DNA of 32,447 nucleotides, taken from positions 1 to 32,447 of the forward strand of contig NZ_JACXAE010000021.1 of NCBI RefSeq assembly GCF_014698965.1, written 5' to 3'. The translations under genes were made by a program, and so were the position numbers. This DNA is from Iningainema tapete BLCC-T55. Lineage in GTDB: Bacteria; Cyanobacteriota; Cyanobacteriia; Cyanobacteriales; Nostocaceae. Under the pieces are notes generated by a model, which saw nothing but the letters and a program-made list of their open reading frames with translations, was not told the DNA's origin and did no database searches. Of this stretch, positions 1-8,718 are shown one piece after another. Position 1 is the stretch's first letter, and each line of letters opens with the position of its first letter.

Positions 1-57
1 CCATTTGGTATTTTATCCACCACTATAATGCAACATGCCCTTGTAGTTCAATTATCA

Positions 58-540
58 CTACATATTTACCACTACCAATTCTTCAACCGTGTCTTCTTGC
101 ATCGGCAATTCAAAGTTCTGGCGATGCACCAATCGTTGCTGAGTGCTGCGCGAAACTTGCACACCTGTAAAATACTCAATATCTGATGCTGCATTTTCAT
201 AACTGACATTGGCACTCACCCGTAGACAGCAAAGTTCCAGATACGGACTCCATTGATTACTGTTTGGGACTTCCAATTGCTGCGCCTGCTTGCTTGTTAT
301 TGGCAATTCTCCCAAAATACTTTTCAGTCGTCTTTGATACCCTGCCCTTGTACCTGTAACCTTTTCGATAAAAAAAAACCTACTTCTGGCATGACGAGAT
401 AGCTGCATTTGACTCCTCACTGCTTCTTCAATTCCAGCAAGGCTTGTTAGTTTTTCTGGTGACGTATCTTCATCTTCGTATAGTATTTTAGCGATCGCCT
501 GAATATGTTCTTGAAGAGCTTGCTTTTGTTCTGGGGTCAT
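58..540 (-). pseudogene. ISKra4-family transposase, N-terminal fragment
   Basis: The 160 residues match the N-terminal half of cyanobacterial ISKra4-type transposases: an opening MTPEQKQALQEHIQAIAKIL, a central GYQRRLKSILGELPITSKQA, then LRVSANVSYENAASDIEYFTG and RSTQQRLVHRQNFELP. Family members continue, just after the point where this frame ends (VEELVVV), into a Val-Asp-Gly-Gly stretch carrying the first catalytic aspartate of the DDE domain. Here the frame instead reads Asn-Met-stop, so the whole catalytic domain is missing. Bases 1-57 hold no continuation that I can read as this family. The fragment is therefore probably inactive. It lies directly downstream of a broken helix-turn-helix gene on the same strand, which suggests the element landed in or beside that gene. 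Family call by recognition of residues, not by a search. Confidence 0.8.
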
Positions 541-561
541 TGGTATGTAAATACACTCGTC

Positions 562-798
562 TTACTTATTCTGACTGATTTTCGCGCTCTTTGCAAAAAA
601 CTGGGATGCTCCGGATCTCCCCAGTATCTTAGAGATAGTGTGGAGAGCTAAATGAGTGCGATCGCTCAGTTCTTCTAAAGTAAAATTGTTTCCACCATTC
701 TCTTCCCACTCAGCTTCGGCTTTCGCAGATTGGAGCTTATCCCAGCCTTTAAGGGTGAGTATAACGCCCCGATTGCGTCGAGTTTTTTGTTGTTTCAT
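562..798 (-). pseudogene. Truncated N-terminal HTH-like signalling domain (cyanobacterial)
   Basis: From an ATG at 798 the protein reads MKQQKTRRNRGVILTLKGWD, followed by FTLEELSDRTHLALHTISKI and LGRS. This resembles the short N-terminal domain that precedes NTPase, WD40 or pentapeptide modules in many large cyanobacterial proteins. The segment TLEELSDRTHLALHTISKIL looks like a helix-turn-helix core. After LGRS the family pattern is lost and the frame runs through SGASQFFAKSAKISQNK to a stop at 562, only 22 bases before the transposase start codon at 540. I infer that an insertion or rearrangement at about 590-610 removed the rest of the gene. A TTG start at 846 would add 16 residues, but family members usually begin near the RRNRG motif. 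The downstream effector module is not in the window. Confidence 0.55.
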
Positions 799-1114
799 TC
801 GCTGATCTAAAACTAGTGTATATGCTCCCAAACTGCTTTGAGACAAACTAAAACAAACAGTCTAAAAAAATTAATCTCGAACCTCCAAACAAGAATAACA
901 TGTTTTGCGTACATGTTTTTACGGTTATTTGATCGAGTTACACTTGTAAAAGTACAAACTCGTATTATTTGTATCAATAATGACGAATTAAGCCACTTAT
1001 ATGCCAGGAACCGGATTTTAACTGATAATAAGAGGATTTTTAGTACTGATTACCCAAGATTCTGATACAGTATTCCTATGCTATAATCTTCAACTAATCC
1101 AGAGGTATTAAGCT
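799..1114. other. Intergenic region without a convincing gene
   Basis: About 316 AT-rich bases separate the broken HTH gene from the SNF2 gene. A 75-codon frame on the plus strand (838-1065) has no recognisable motif, composition or ribosome binding site and is probably chance. The region presumably carries the divergent promoters. An AGAGG stretch about 10 bases before 1115 is a plausible ribosome binding site for the SNF2 gene. Confidence 0.5.
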
Positions 1115-4100
1115 ATGAAAGTGCTTCATGGTACTTGGATACCGAATGCCGAACCTAATTTTATTCAGCCAGGTTCTTTTTATATCTGGGTAGAAATTCC
1201 TGGGCAGCAAAAAAGCCGCACTAACAACCAACGAATTCACCCTGGAACTCTAGTGCAGGATGAATTAGCAACTTTTTTAGTGCAGGAGTTAGGAATCAAA
1301 GAACCAGCAAGTACATTAACACAACGTATATCCCCTCAATACTTTGCCTTACCGACTGCCAATAGTCAACCCTTACCCTCACCAGAATTATCCAAGTATT
1401 TAGAAGTCGAAATTCCTGAAGACTATGAGGGGTTTGAATACTGGAAGGTAGATTGCTATGAAGCGGTAGTTTCTGTCAAAGCTGATTCACAACCAGCGAA
1501 AGCTATTAACGCTATTAAACTCCTCAATGATATACACTTTTTAGCGTTATATAACTCTGGAGAAGTGCAACTAGGTTCAGATTTATTGTTTTGGTATCAC
1601 TACACGCAAGCTTTTAAGCAAGTAATTTTTAAAGACGAATATATTCCAGCGCTGAAATATCGGCTATTAGAAGCAACTAAAGCTCAGAAAAGAAGTAAGC
1701 GACAGACTGTGCAGCAATTTGAAATCTACCCTACTTGGGAAATTATTTCTTTTGCATATGAATCAAATATAAAAAAGTACATAGAATACATGCCGCTGAT
1801 TTGTGTTGCAGGTTCAGTAGTAGCCAATGATTCAGTGGAGTTTTTTGATCGAGAAACACTTTTACGTCACTTTTCGGAATGCCTGCTTAACAACATAGTA
1901 ACTCACACACCCTCGACTGCTGCCTTTGACAAACAAATTACCGATTCGCTAATTTACCATTGCTTTTATCCCCACCGCCACAAACCAGGCACTACCGATG
2001 ATGCTTTAGAAGAATATCAACAGTGGTTAACATGGAAAAATAAAATTACCCGCACCCAAAGCGACTCTTCCTTTTATCTGTGCTTCCAGTTGCACTCCGC
2101 TAGCCCAGAAAATATCGACAACTGGCAAATACAGTTTCTGGTAGCAAGCAAACAAGATCCCTCACTGAAGCTAGCACTAACTGACTACTGGAAAAAGAAA
2201 GAAGGGGCTAGTGTATTTGGCAAAGACTTTGAAACTAATCTGCTTTTAAATTTGGGATACGCAGCACGAATGTATCCTAAATTATGGCAGGGATTGGAAA
2301 CTGATCGCCCTATTGGAATGCAAATTACTTTAGAAGAAGCGTTTGACTTTCTTAAAGAAAGTGCTTGGGTTCTAGAAGACGCAGGATTCAAAGTAATTGT
2401 ACCAGCTTGGTATACCCCTGCGGGTCGTCGTCGTGCCAAAATTAAACTCAAAGCATCCGCAAGCAAACTCTCGGCAACTAAAAGCAAGACAAAAAGTTAT
2501 TTTGGTATAGACTCCCTGGTACAGTATGAGTATGAACTGGCGATCGGCAACCAACAAGTAACCCCACAAGAGTGGGAACAACTCATCAAAGCCAAGACAC
2601 CCCTAGTGCATTTTCGCGGTCAGTGGATAGAATTAGACCGAGATAAGATGCAACAGTTACTGGAATTCTGGCAGTCAAACAACGATGAGCAACCAGAAAT
2701 GACGCTGCTAGAATTACTGCAACGTAATGCCGAAGCGGGAGAAGAGTGGGAAATTGAACATGACGAAGCTTTATCAGAAATGATGGCAAAGTTGCAAGAC
2801 AAAAGCCAGCTAGAACCAGTTTCTCACCTACCACAGTTACAAGGCAACCTGCGAGAGTACCAAAAGCGTGGTGTATCATGGTTGCAATATCTAGAACGCT
2901 TGGGATTAAATGGCTGTCTAGCAGACGATATGGGCTTGGGTAAATCGGTGCAAGTGATTGCCAGACTCGTGCAGGAGAGGGAATTACTTGACTTCTTGTT
3001 GCCTACACTACTCATTGCCCCCACTTCAGTAGTAGGAAATTGGCAGAAAGAAATTGCCAAATTTGCACCGCATTTAAAAACTATAGTGCATCATGGAAGC
3101 GATCGCCTTCAAAACCCGCACTTCAAAGCCGCCTGTCAACAACATGATGTAGTCATTACCTCCTTTACCCTAGCTCGTAAAGACGAGAAACTACTTACCA
3201 GCGTCGAGTGGCAACGGATTGTCATCGATGAAGCGCAAAACATCAAAAATCCCAAAACAGCCCAAACCAAAGCTATACTCAAAATATCAGCAAAACACAG
3301 ACTTGCCTTAACTGGAACACCAGTAGAAAACCGCTTACTCGATCTTTGGTCAATTTTTAACTTTCTCAATCCAGGCTACCTTGGTAAAGAAGCACAGTTT
3401 CGCAAATCCTTCGAGATACCCATTCAAAAAGAAAACGACAGAGTAAAATCAGTCACACTCAAAAAACTAGTTGAACCCCTAATCCTGCGCAGAGTCAAAA
3501 CAGATCAATCAATCATCAGCGATTTACCAGACAAAGTAGAGCAAAAATTATACACCAACCTCACCAAAGAACAAGCATCCCTCTACGAAGTAGTCATCAA
3601 AGAAGTCGAAGAAAAACTGCAAGAAACAGAAGGAATTCAACGCAAAGGACTGATACTCTCCACACTAATGAAATTGAAGCAAATTTGCAACCACCCAGCC
3701 CAATTCCTACAAGACGGCAGCGAATTTTCCCCAGAGCGCTCCCATAAACTCAGCCGCCTAGCATCCATGGTAGACGAAGCAATATCCGAAGGAGAAAGCC
3801 TACTCATCTTCAGCCAATTCACCGAAGTATGCGAAAACATAGAAAAACACATAAAACACACCCTACACTGCAACACATACTACCTCCACGGCGGAACCAC
3901 CCGTAACCGCCGAGAAAAAATGATCGAAGAATTCCAACAACCAGACACAGAACCCTCAGTATTTATACTATCCCTCAAAGCAGGCGGCGTAGGCATCACC
4001 CTCACCAAAGCCAACCACGTCTTCCACTTTGATCGCTGGTGGAACCCAGCCGTCGAAAACCAAGCAACCGATCGCGCATTCCGCATCGGTCAAAAAAAGA

Positions 4101-4282
4101 ACGTCTTCGTCCATAAATTCGTCGCCATCGGCACCCTAGAAGAACGCATAGATCAAATGATCGAAGACAAGAAAAAACTCTCCTCCACAGTAGTAGGAAG
4201 CGACGAAACCTGGCTAACAGAACTAGACAACGAAGCCTTCAAACAACTAATAGCACTAAATAAAAATGCAATACTGGAGTAA
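1115..4282 (+). CDS. SNF2-family DEAD/DEAH-type ATPase (bacterial HepA/RapA-like group)
   Basis: A 1055-residue Swi2/Snf2 ATPase, a double-stranded-DNA translocase type. The first ~570 residues match the bacterial SNF2-associated region; the paired RecA-like lobes follow. Visible motifs are Walker A in CLADDMGLGKSVQV (about 597-610), the DEAH-equivalent DEAQ at about 702-705, LALTGTPVENRLLDLWSIFN (motif III region), FSQFTEV and LSLKAGGVGITLTKANHVFH in the second lobe, and motif VI QATDRAFRIGQ near 982-992. It ends with the usual ERIDQMIEDKKKLSSTVVG tail. The start is a clear ATG after AGAGG. A SWIM zinc-finger gene follows 106 bases downstream, a pairing I recognise from many bacteria, where the two proteins are presumed to act together. 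The role is probably remodelling of nucleoprotein complexes in transcription or repair; the exact substrate cannot be deduced. Confidence 0.93.
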   Translation: MKVLHGTWIPNAEPNFIQPGSFYIWVEIPGQQKSRTNNQRIHPGTLVQDELATFLVQELGIKEPASTLTQRISPQYFALPTANSQPLPSPELSKYLEVEIPEDYEGFEYWKVDCYEAVVSVKADSQPAKAINAIKLLNDIHFLALYNSGEVQLGSDLLFWYHYTQAFKQVIFKDEYIPALKYRLLEATKAQKRSKRQTVQQFEIYPTWEIISFAYESNIKKYIEYMPLICVAGSVVANDSVEFFDRETLLRHFSECLLNNIVTHTPSTAAFDKQITDSLIYHCFYPHRHKPGTTDDALEEYQQWLTWKNKITRTQSDSSFYLCFQLHSASPENIDNWQIQFLVASKQDPSLKLALTDYWKKKEGASVFGKDFETNLLLNLGYAARMYPKLWQGLETDRPIGMQITLEEAFDFLKESAWVLEDAGFKVIVPAWYTPAGRRRAKIKLKASASKLSATKSKTKSYFGIDSLVQYEYELAIGNQQVTPQEWEQLIKAKTPLVHFRGQWIELDRDKMQQLLEFWQSNNDEQPEMTLLELLQRNAEAGEEWEIEHDEALSEMMAKLQDKSQLEPVSHLPQLQGNLREYQKRGVSWLQYLERLGLNGCLADDMGLGKSVQVIARLVQERELLDFLLPTLLIAPTSVVGNWQKEIAKFAPHLKTIVHHGSDRLQNPHFKAACQQHDVVITSFTLARKDEKLLTSVEWQRIVIDEAQNIKNPKTAQTKAILKISAKHRLALTGTPVENRLLDLWSIFNFLNPGYLGKEAQFRKSFEIPIQKENDRVKSVTLKKLVEPLILRRVKTDQSIISDLPDKVEQKLYTNLTKEQASLYEVVIKEVEEKLQETEGIQRKGLILSTLMKLKQICNHPAQFLQDGSEFSPERSHKLSRLASMVDEAISEGESLLIFSQFTEVCENIEKHIKHTLHCNTYYLHGGTTRNRREKMIEEFQQPDTEPSVFILSLKAGGVGITLTKANHVFHFDRWWNPAVENQATDRAFRIGQKKNVFVHKFVAIGTLEERIDQMIEDKKKLSSTVVGSDETWLTELDNEAFKQLIALNKNAILE

Positions 4283-4288
4283 AAGGAA

Positions 4289-4354
4289 CCACAGATACAC
4301 ACAGATTAACACAGATAATTCATCTGTGTCCATCTGTGTCCATCTGTGGTTTTT
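4289..4354 (+). repeat. Inverted repeat of CACAGAT/ATCTGTG units ending in a T-run
   Basis: Several copies of ACAGAT followed by several copies of ATCTGTG form a long imperfect hairpin (CCACAGAT at 4289-4296 against ATCTGTGG at 4342-4349), ending in TTTTT. Sequences of this kind are dispersed repeats in many bacterial genomes. Here it lies just after the SNF2 stop and could work as its transcription terminator or attenuate read-through into the SWIM gene. Confidence 0.6.
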
Positions 4355-4388
4355 ATCAAAAAATTAACTTTTTTAAAAGGTTAAATGT

Positions 4389-5228
4389 ATGGCAAAATTT
4401 AGTAGAACATGGTGGGGCGATCGCTTCATCAAAGCACTAGAAGCATTCACCGACGAAAACAGACTACAACGCGGAAGATCCTACGCCAGCGGTGGAAAAG
4501 TACTAAACTTTGAAATCGAGCAAAATCACATCACAGCCAAAGTAAAAGGCTCAGTCAACCCCTACTTTGGCGTCTACAAAGAACCCACTTACAACATTTC
4601 CATAAAAATTACACCCATAGCCAAAACAAACTGGAAACAAGCCATAGAAAAACTGTCATCCAAAGCCAGCATAGTTTCCCGACTCCTACTCAACGAAGTA
4701 CCAGAAAACATCGAACAAACCTTCTCCGAATTAGGACTACACCTATTACCCCAGAGCAGAAACGACTTCAAAACAAGCTGCTCTTGTCCAGACTCAGCCA
4801 ACCCCTGCAAACACATCGCCGGAGTCTATTACTTAGTTGCTTCCCAACTAGATCATAACCCATTTCTACTGTTTGAACTGCGGGGAATATCCAAAACAGA
4901 ACTGCAAGCAAAACTAGCGGAATCGCCCTTAGGTAAAATACTATCAGATGAACTTAATGCTAAAGAAATTGCCCTAGAACCCTCAACCTCATTCTATACG
5001 AAACTGTCCAAGCAAACAATTGACCAAAAGCCAACAGCCAGAGAATTTTGGTTAGGCACAAAACGCTTACCCCAAACAATAGAAGTCCCAACTCAAAGCG
5101 GTGTATCAGCAATTGTAATTAAAAAACAGGGAGATTTTCCGGCTTTCTGGCAAAAGGATAATTCCTTTATTGAAGTAATGCAGGAGTTGTATGGGCGAGT
5201 GAAAACTAAAAATCAAAACCTAATTTGA
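4389..5228 (+). CDS. SWIM zinc-finger protein, partner of the SNF2 ATPase
   Basis: A 279-residue protein with a SWIM zinc-binding motif of the form CxC...CxH: Cys131, Cys133, Cys140 and His142 in SCSCPDSANPCKHIAGVYY. The N-terminus (FSRTWWGDRFIKALEAF, then RLQRGRSYASGGKV) is the conserved region seen in bacterial SWIM proteins encoded beside SNF2 ATPases. SWIM domains are known to bind DNA or proteins. The gene follows the SNF2 gene in the same direction and is preceded by AAAAGG, a plausible ribosome binding site. I infer a two-protein module in which the SWIM protein helps load or target the ATPase. No membrane segment or signal peptide is visible. Confidence 0.9.
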   Translation: MAKFSRTWWGDRFIKALEAFTDENRLQRGRSYASGGKVLNFEIEQNHITAKVKGSVNPYFGVYKEPTYNISIKITPIAKTNWKQAIEKLSSKASIVSRLLLNEVPENIEQTFSELGLHLLPQSRNDFKTSCSCPDSANPCKHIAGVYYLVASQLDHNPFLLFELRGISKTELQAKLAESPLGKILSDELNAKEIALEPSTSFYTKLSKQTIDQKPTAREFWLGTKRLPQTIEVPTQSGVSAIVIKKQGDFPAFWQKDNSFIEVMQELYGRVKTKNQNLI

Positions 5229-5259
5229 TGATTTATGATACTTAAAGTAGGCTTGATTT

Positions 5260-5287
5260 ATCGGGCGAGCAGGAAAGGCTGCCCGAT
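5260..5287. terminator. Possible hairpin between convergent genes
   Basis: ATCGGGC (5260-5266) pairs with GCCCGAT (5281-5287) around a 14-base loop, between the convergent SWIM and reductase genes. There is no strong T-run, so its role as a terminator is uncertain. Confidence 0.35.
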
Positions 5288-5311
5288 GAATGTATTACTG
5301 TCTATATTAAT

Positions 5312-6430
5312 TCAACTCGCTGCTTGTTCCAGGAAAGGATAGTCCGTATATCCCTTCTCACCAGCGCCGTAAAACGTTTTGGGATTGGGTTCATTCAACG
5401 GTGCGTTTAGCTGAAAACGTCTTGGTAAGTCTGGGTTTGCCAAGAATAACTTTCCAAAGGAAACGAGCTCGGCATCACCCTTGACTAGAGCAGCATTCGC
5501 TGTTTCCTGAGTGTAGTTCCCGTTGGCAATCAGTGTTCCCTGATAGATGGGACGAAACAAAGGAGTCACAGGATTGAGCACATCTCGATTTTTCAAATCT
5601 ATTTCGTTCGGTTCCATTAAATGAACATAGGCTAACCCAATAGGATTGAGTGCTTCAAGCACATAAGCAAAAGTGGCTTTGGGATTTGAGTCAATCATGC
5701 CATAGAAGGTGTTACTGGGTGAAAGCTTAATGCCAACTCGGTCTGCTCCCCAAACGCTGGAAACCGCTTCCACTACCTCCAGCAGAAATCTGGCTCGATT
5801 TTCAATTGAGCCACCGTACTCATCAGTTCGTTGATTTGAACCGTCTTGAAGAAACTGGTCAATCAGATAACCGAATGCGCCATGCAGTTCAACGCCATCA
5901 AATCCAGCCTGATAAGCATTCTCAGCACCGGAGCGAAACTGCTCAACGATCTCAGAGATTTCATGCTTTTCTAGAGCGCGAGGCGTTTCCATGGCAACTT
6001 TCCCAACTGGAGTGTGAAGTTCACCGACAGGAGCGATCGCGCTAGGTGCAACAGGCTGCTTTCCTTCTAACAGCGATGGATGCGAAATTCTCCCACAATG
6101 CCACAATTGTAGGAAAATCTTTCCGCCTGCATTGTGTACCGCGTCTGTTACCTCCTGCCATCCCTTAATCTGTTCTGGCGAATAAATACCCGGACAGTTC
6201 ATATACCCGTTACTCATGGGTGAAACCATTGTACATTCCGTGACGATCAGACCTGCGGATGCCCGCTGAGTGTAATAGGTTGCCATCAAGGATTGTGGAA
6301 TGCTTTCGATCGCTCGTAGCCGAGTCATCGGTGCCATGACTATTCGGTTTGGTAATAAATAAGGTCCAAGCTGGACAGAGGTGAACAGATCAATCATCTT
6401 CTTGTCTGTGTTCGGCTCAGCATCGATCAT
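5312..6430 (-). CDS. Old-yellow-enzyme family FMN ene-reductase
   Basis: A 372-residue (beta/alpha)8 flavoprotein of the OYE / N-ethylmaleimide reductase family, which reduces activated C=C bonds with NAD(P)H. Family features are LPNRIVMAPMTRLRA near residues 26-40 (FMN site), FLQLWHCGR at about 106-114, the active-site region around DGVELHGAFGYLIDQF at 178-193, QRTDEYGGSIENRARFLLEV, and GDAELVSFGKLFLANPDLPR near the C-terminus. His183 and the catalytic Tyr188 are present. The second ligand-binding residue, normally Asn or His three positions after His183, is Phe186 here. The ATG at 6430 has an excellent AAGGAGG eight bases upstream. Downstream of an AraC-type regulator and a beta-hydroxyacid dehydrogenase on the same strand, it may belong to a small stress or detoxification group, but the substrate is unknown. 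Confidence 0.93.
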   Translation of the reverse strand: MIDAEPNTDKKMIDLFTSVQLGPYLLPNRIVMAPMTRLRAIESIPQSLMATYYTQRASAGLIVTECTMVSPMSNGYMNCPGIYSPEQIKGWQEVTDAVHNAGGKIFLQLWHCGRISHPSLLEGKQPVAPSAIAPVGELHTPVGKVAMETPRALEKHEISEIVEQFRSGAENAYQAGFDGVELHGAFGYLIDQFLQDGSNQRTDEYGGSIENRARFLLEVVEAVSSVWGADRVGIKLSPSNTFYGMIDSNPKATFAYVLEALNPIGLAYVHLMEPNEIDLKNRDVLNPVTPLFRPIYQGTLIANGNYTQETANAALVKGDAELVSFGKLFLANPDLPRRFQLNAPLNEPNPKTFYGAGEKGYTDYPFLEQAAS

Positions 6431-6551
6431 TGTTTAAGCCTCCTTAATTTTTCTGGTTAAGCTAAACCAAAATCTATTGTTAAGAAGTTTATCAGGAAGT
6501 AAGTTTCACTGTCTTGGATAATCATGCTTTTTGTCGGTACATTCTTGCAAT

Positions 6552-7445
6552 TTAAGGAAACTGACTGGGCGGAACCCCAACATGGCGTTTGAAGTGGCGG
6601 GTAAGGTGGCTTTGATCCACAAAACCGACCTGTTGAGCAATTTTTGCGATCGACAAATTTGTGGTCTTGAGTAACCGTTTTGCTTGCTCAATCCGACATT
6701 TAATCAAATATTGATGCGGGGTTAGCCCTGTAGATTGTTTGAACAAACGACTAAAGTAATAAGGACTCATCTGCACCATTTGAGCCATTTCAGTTAGGCT
6801 GGGATTCTGTGCTAAATGTTCATAAATGTATTCAGTTGCCTGTCGCAATCTAGCTTGCGGTAATCCGTTGGAGTAACTGCGAATTTTGGGCTTAGAAGTC
6901 GAGTAGTATTGTACCAAGTGAGCGGAAATTGCCGTTGCCATTGACTCTGCATAAAGGCGATCGCAAACTCCCTTGGACTCAAGCTTTACTTTAAGAGCGA
7001 TCCCAATCTGGTAGATGAGTGGATCATTTAACTTGAACTGCGGCACGACTTCAAGGCGATCGACATCAGCGACTTCAGCAGTAATCCGCGTCATAAATGT
7101 AGGCTCAAGATACAGGCAAATCAATTCGCATGAATCCTGTAAGCGGACTGATACAGGGGCAGTTGCAGGTGTTAAACAGATATCGCCATCTCTAAAGCGA
7201 TCGCATTGAAGACGACCATCTAGCACTTGTTCTTTCACAACTGTGGCGTGATTGAGGTGAATAGTCATAAAGTGCTGTGAAAAACAATGCTCAGGTGTTT
7301 CAAATGCAGCAGGGTACTGGTAATAACCGATTTGGATTCCGTTCCAGGATGCTTTTTGACTAGAAAGAATTGGCAGAATTGGACTGATTTGTAAAATTGA
7401 TTTGTCGCTGGCAAAGTTAATAATTAAAGGCTTCTCTCTAGTCAT
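6552..7445 (-). CDS. AraC-family transcriptional regulator
   Basis: A 297-residue regulator. The N-terminal ~180 residues form the variable ligand-sensing part (GDICLTPATAPVSVRL; LICLYLEP). The C-terminal ~100 residues hold the two AraC helix-turn-helix motifs: RQATEYIYEHLAQNPSLTEM with MSPYYFSRLFKQSTGLTPHQ, then RIEQAKRLLKTTNLSIAKIA with VGFVDQSHLTRHFKRHVGV. The signature is complete up to the final PPSQFP. The gene lies between the ene-reductase (downstream, same strand) and a beta-hydroxyacid dehydrogenase (upstream, same strand), so local control of those genes is a reasonable inference. The inducer cannot be read from the sequence. Confidence 0.92.
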   Translation of the reverse strand: MTREKPLIINFASDKSILQISPILPILSSQKASWNGIQIGYYQYPAAFETPEHCFSQHFMTIHLNHATVVKEQVLDGRLQCDRFRDGDICLTPATAPVSVRLQDSCELICLYLEPTFMTRITAEVADVDRLEVVPQFKLNDPLIYQIGIALKVKLESKGVCDRLYAESMATAISAHLVQYYSTSKPKIRSYSNGLPQARLRQATEYIYEHLAQNPSLTEMAQMVQMSPYYFSRLFKQSTGLTPHQYLIKCRIEQAKRLLKTTNLSIAKIAQQVGFVDQSHLTRHFKRHVGVPPSQFP

Positions 7446-7562
7446 GGCTTTCGTACAGATAGGCTACCTAAGCATTGTCCAGTTAAATGAGCCATTCACC
7501 AACAGGGTACTTTTCTTTCTAAAAATCGCTTTTGAGTGATATAATATCAAATCTGATCTTAA

Positions 7563-8465
7563 TCAGAATGCTTTTACCGAAGATTCAACGGTTACTCCCG
7601 CTTCTAACTCCAGCGCTTTGATGAGAGCAGAAGCATTTTCTTCCCCCCACCCTTGATTTACTGCCACTTTGATGGTTTCTCGCACAATAGCAGCGGCAGG
7701 TGTTGGAGAGTTCAAATCTTGGGCAAATCGAGCAATCAAATTAGCATCTTTGAGCAAATTTTTTAACGCGAAATGCGGCGTAAAATCGCGATTCACTAGC
7801 ATGTTGCCCACACCATCAAAAATCGGAGAGCGAAAATCCACCACATGCAGCACATCAAGAACGTCTTTCGGATTCAAACCAGCTTTGGTTGCCAGAATCA
7901 ATGCTTCCCCCAACGCTTCAATCTGGGTTGCGACAATCGAGTTGCCGACGAGTTTCATCGATGCCCCTTTACCTGTGTCGCCCAGGTAGTGTACAGTTTC
8001 GCTTAAAGGCTCCAAAATCGGTTTGACTCGCTCAAATACATCCCGCTTGCCACCGACAACAATCCACAATCCCCCGGTAGCGGATTCATTTTTACTACCG
8101 AAAACGGGAGCATCGAGAAATTCAACTTGCTTTTCGGCATAAGCTGCGGCTTCTCGACGGGATGTGTCGGGATGAACAGTACTCATGTCGATCGCAATTT
8201 GTCCCGATTTCACGTTCGATAAAATACCATTTTGCCCAAAGACAACCTCTTCAACTGCATTGTCATTTGCAAGACAGTACATAATCGCTTCAGCATTCTC
8301 AACGGCTTGTGCAGGTGTTTGTGCTTGTGTTGCACCTTTTTCCACCAGAGGCTGACAGGATTCTGGATTGCGATTCCAAACCGTGACTGGATACCCCGCT
8401 TTGAGCAAGTTGGTTGCCATGCCACTGCCCATGATACCAATTCCTAAATATGTAATGCGTTCCAT
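7563..8465 (-). CDS. Beta-hydroxyacid dehydrogenase family oxidoreductase (3-hydroxyisobutyrate / glyoxylate reductase type)
   Basis: A 300-residue NAD(P)-dependent enzyme of the 3-hydroxyisobutyrate dehydrogenase superfamily. The N-terminal Rossmann motif is [17 protein letters not shown] (8-24). The substrate-binding segment [15 protein letters not shown] starts at about 118. The catalytic lysine is Lys171 in [11 protein letters not shown], with Asn175 following. The DAPV.GSK pattern is closer to glyoxylate/succinic-semialdehyde reductases than to classical 3-hydroxyisobutyrate dehydrogenases. The family interconverts short beta-hydroxy acids and semialdehydes in the cytoplasm; the true substrate is not determined here. 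The length is normal and the start ATG at 8465 fits the family N-terminus. Upstream of the AraC regulator on the same strand, it may be co-regulated with the ene-reductase. Confidence 0.9.
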   Translation of the reverse strand: MERITYLGIGIMGSGMATNLLKAGYPVTVWNRNPESCQPLVEKGATQAQTPAQAVENAEAIMYCLANDNAVEEVVFGQNGILSNVKSGQIAIDMSTVHPDTSRREAAAYAEKQVEFLDAPVFGSKNESATGGLWIVVGGKRDVFERVKPILEPLSETVHYLGDTGKGASMKLVGNSIVATQIEALGEALILATKAGLNPKDVLDVLHVVDFRSPIFDGVGNMLVNRDFTPHFALKNLLKDANLIARFAQDLNSPTPAAAIVRETIKVAVNQGWGEENASALIKALELEAGVTVESSVKAF

Positions 8466-8718
8466 AATAGTACTTTTGAAGGAAGTTTATAGCGATGTCT
8501 TTGTTACACACTAATCCTCCCTCTCATCATCAAAGCTTTGAGGATAAATTCATCTTTCTATCGATAGACTCGGTAATTGTGATTAAGAAAAGAGGAAATC
8601 GCATTCAATTGAAAATCGCTATATCATAGTAAATATAAGTTGAAATAAGCTGTATTTCTTTGGCAGGGATGATATCTACCATATTAATTTGTAAATTAAG
8701 GGTTATAAATAGTATTTG

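Noticed and set aside
838-1065. A 75-codon plus-strand frame before the SNF2 gene
   Set aside because: No motif, no ribosome binding site, and composition like intergenic DNA.
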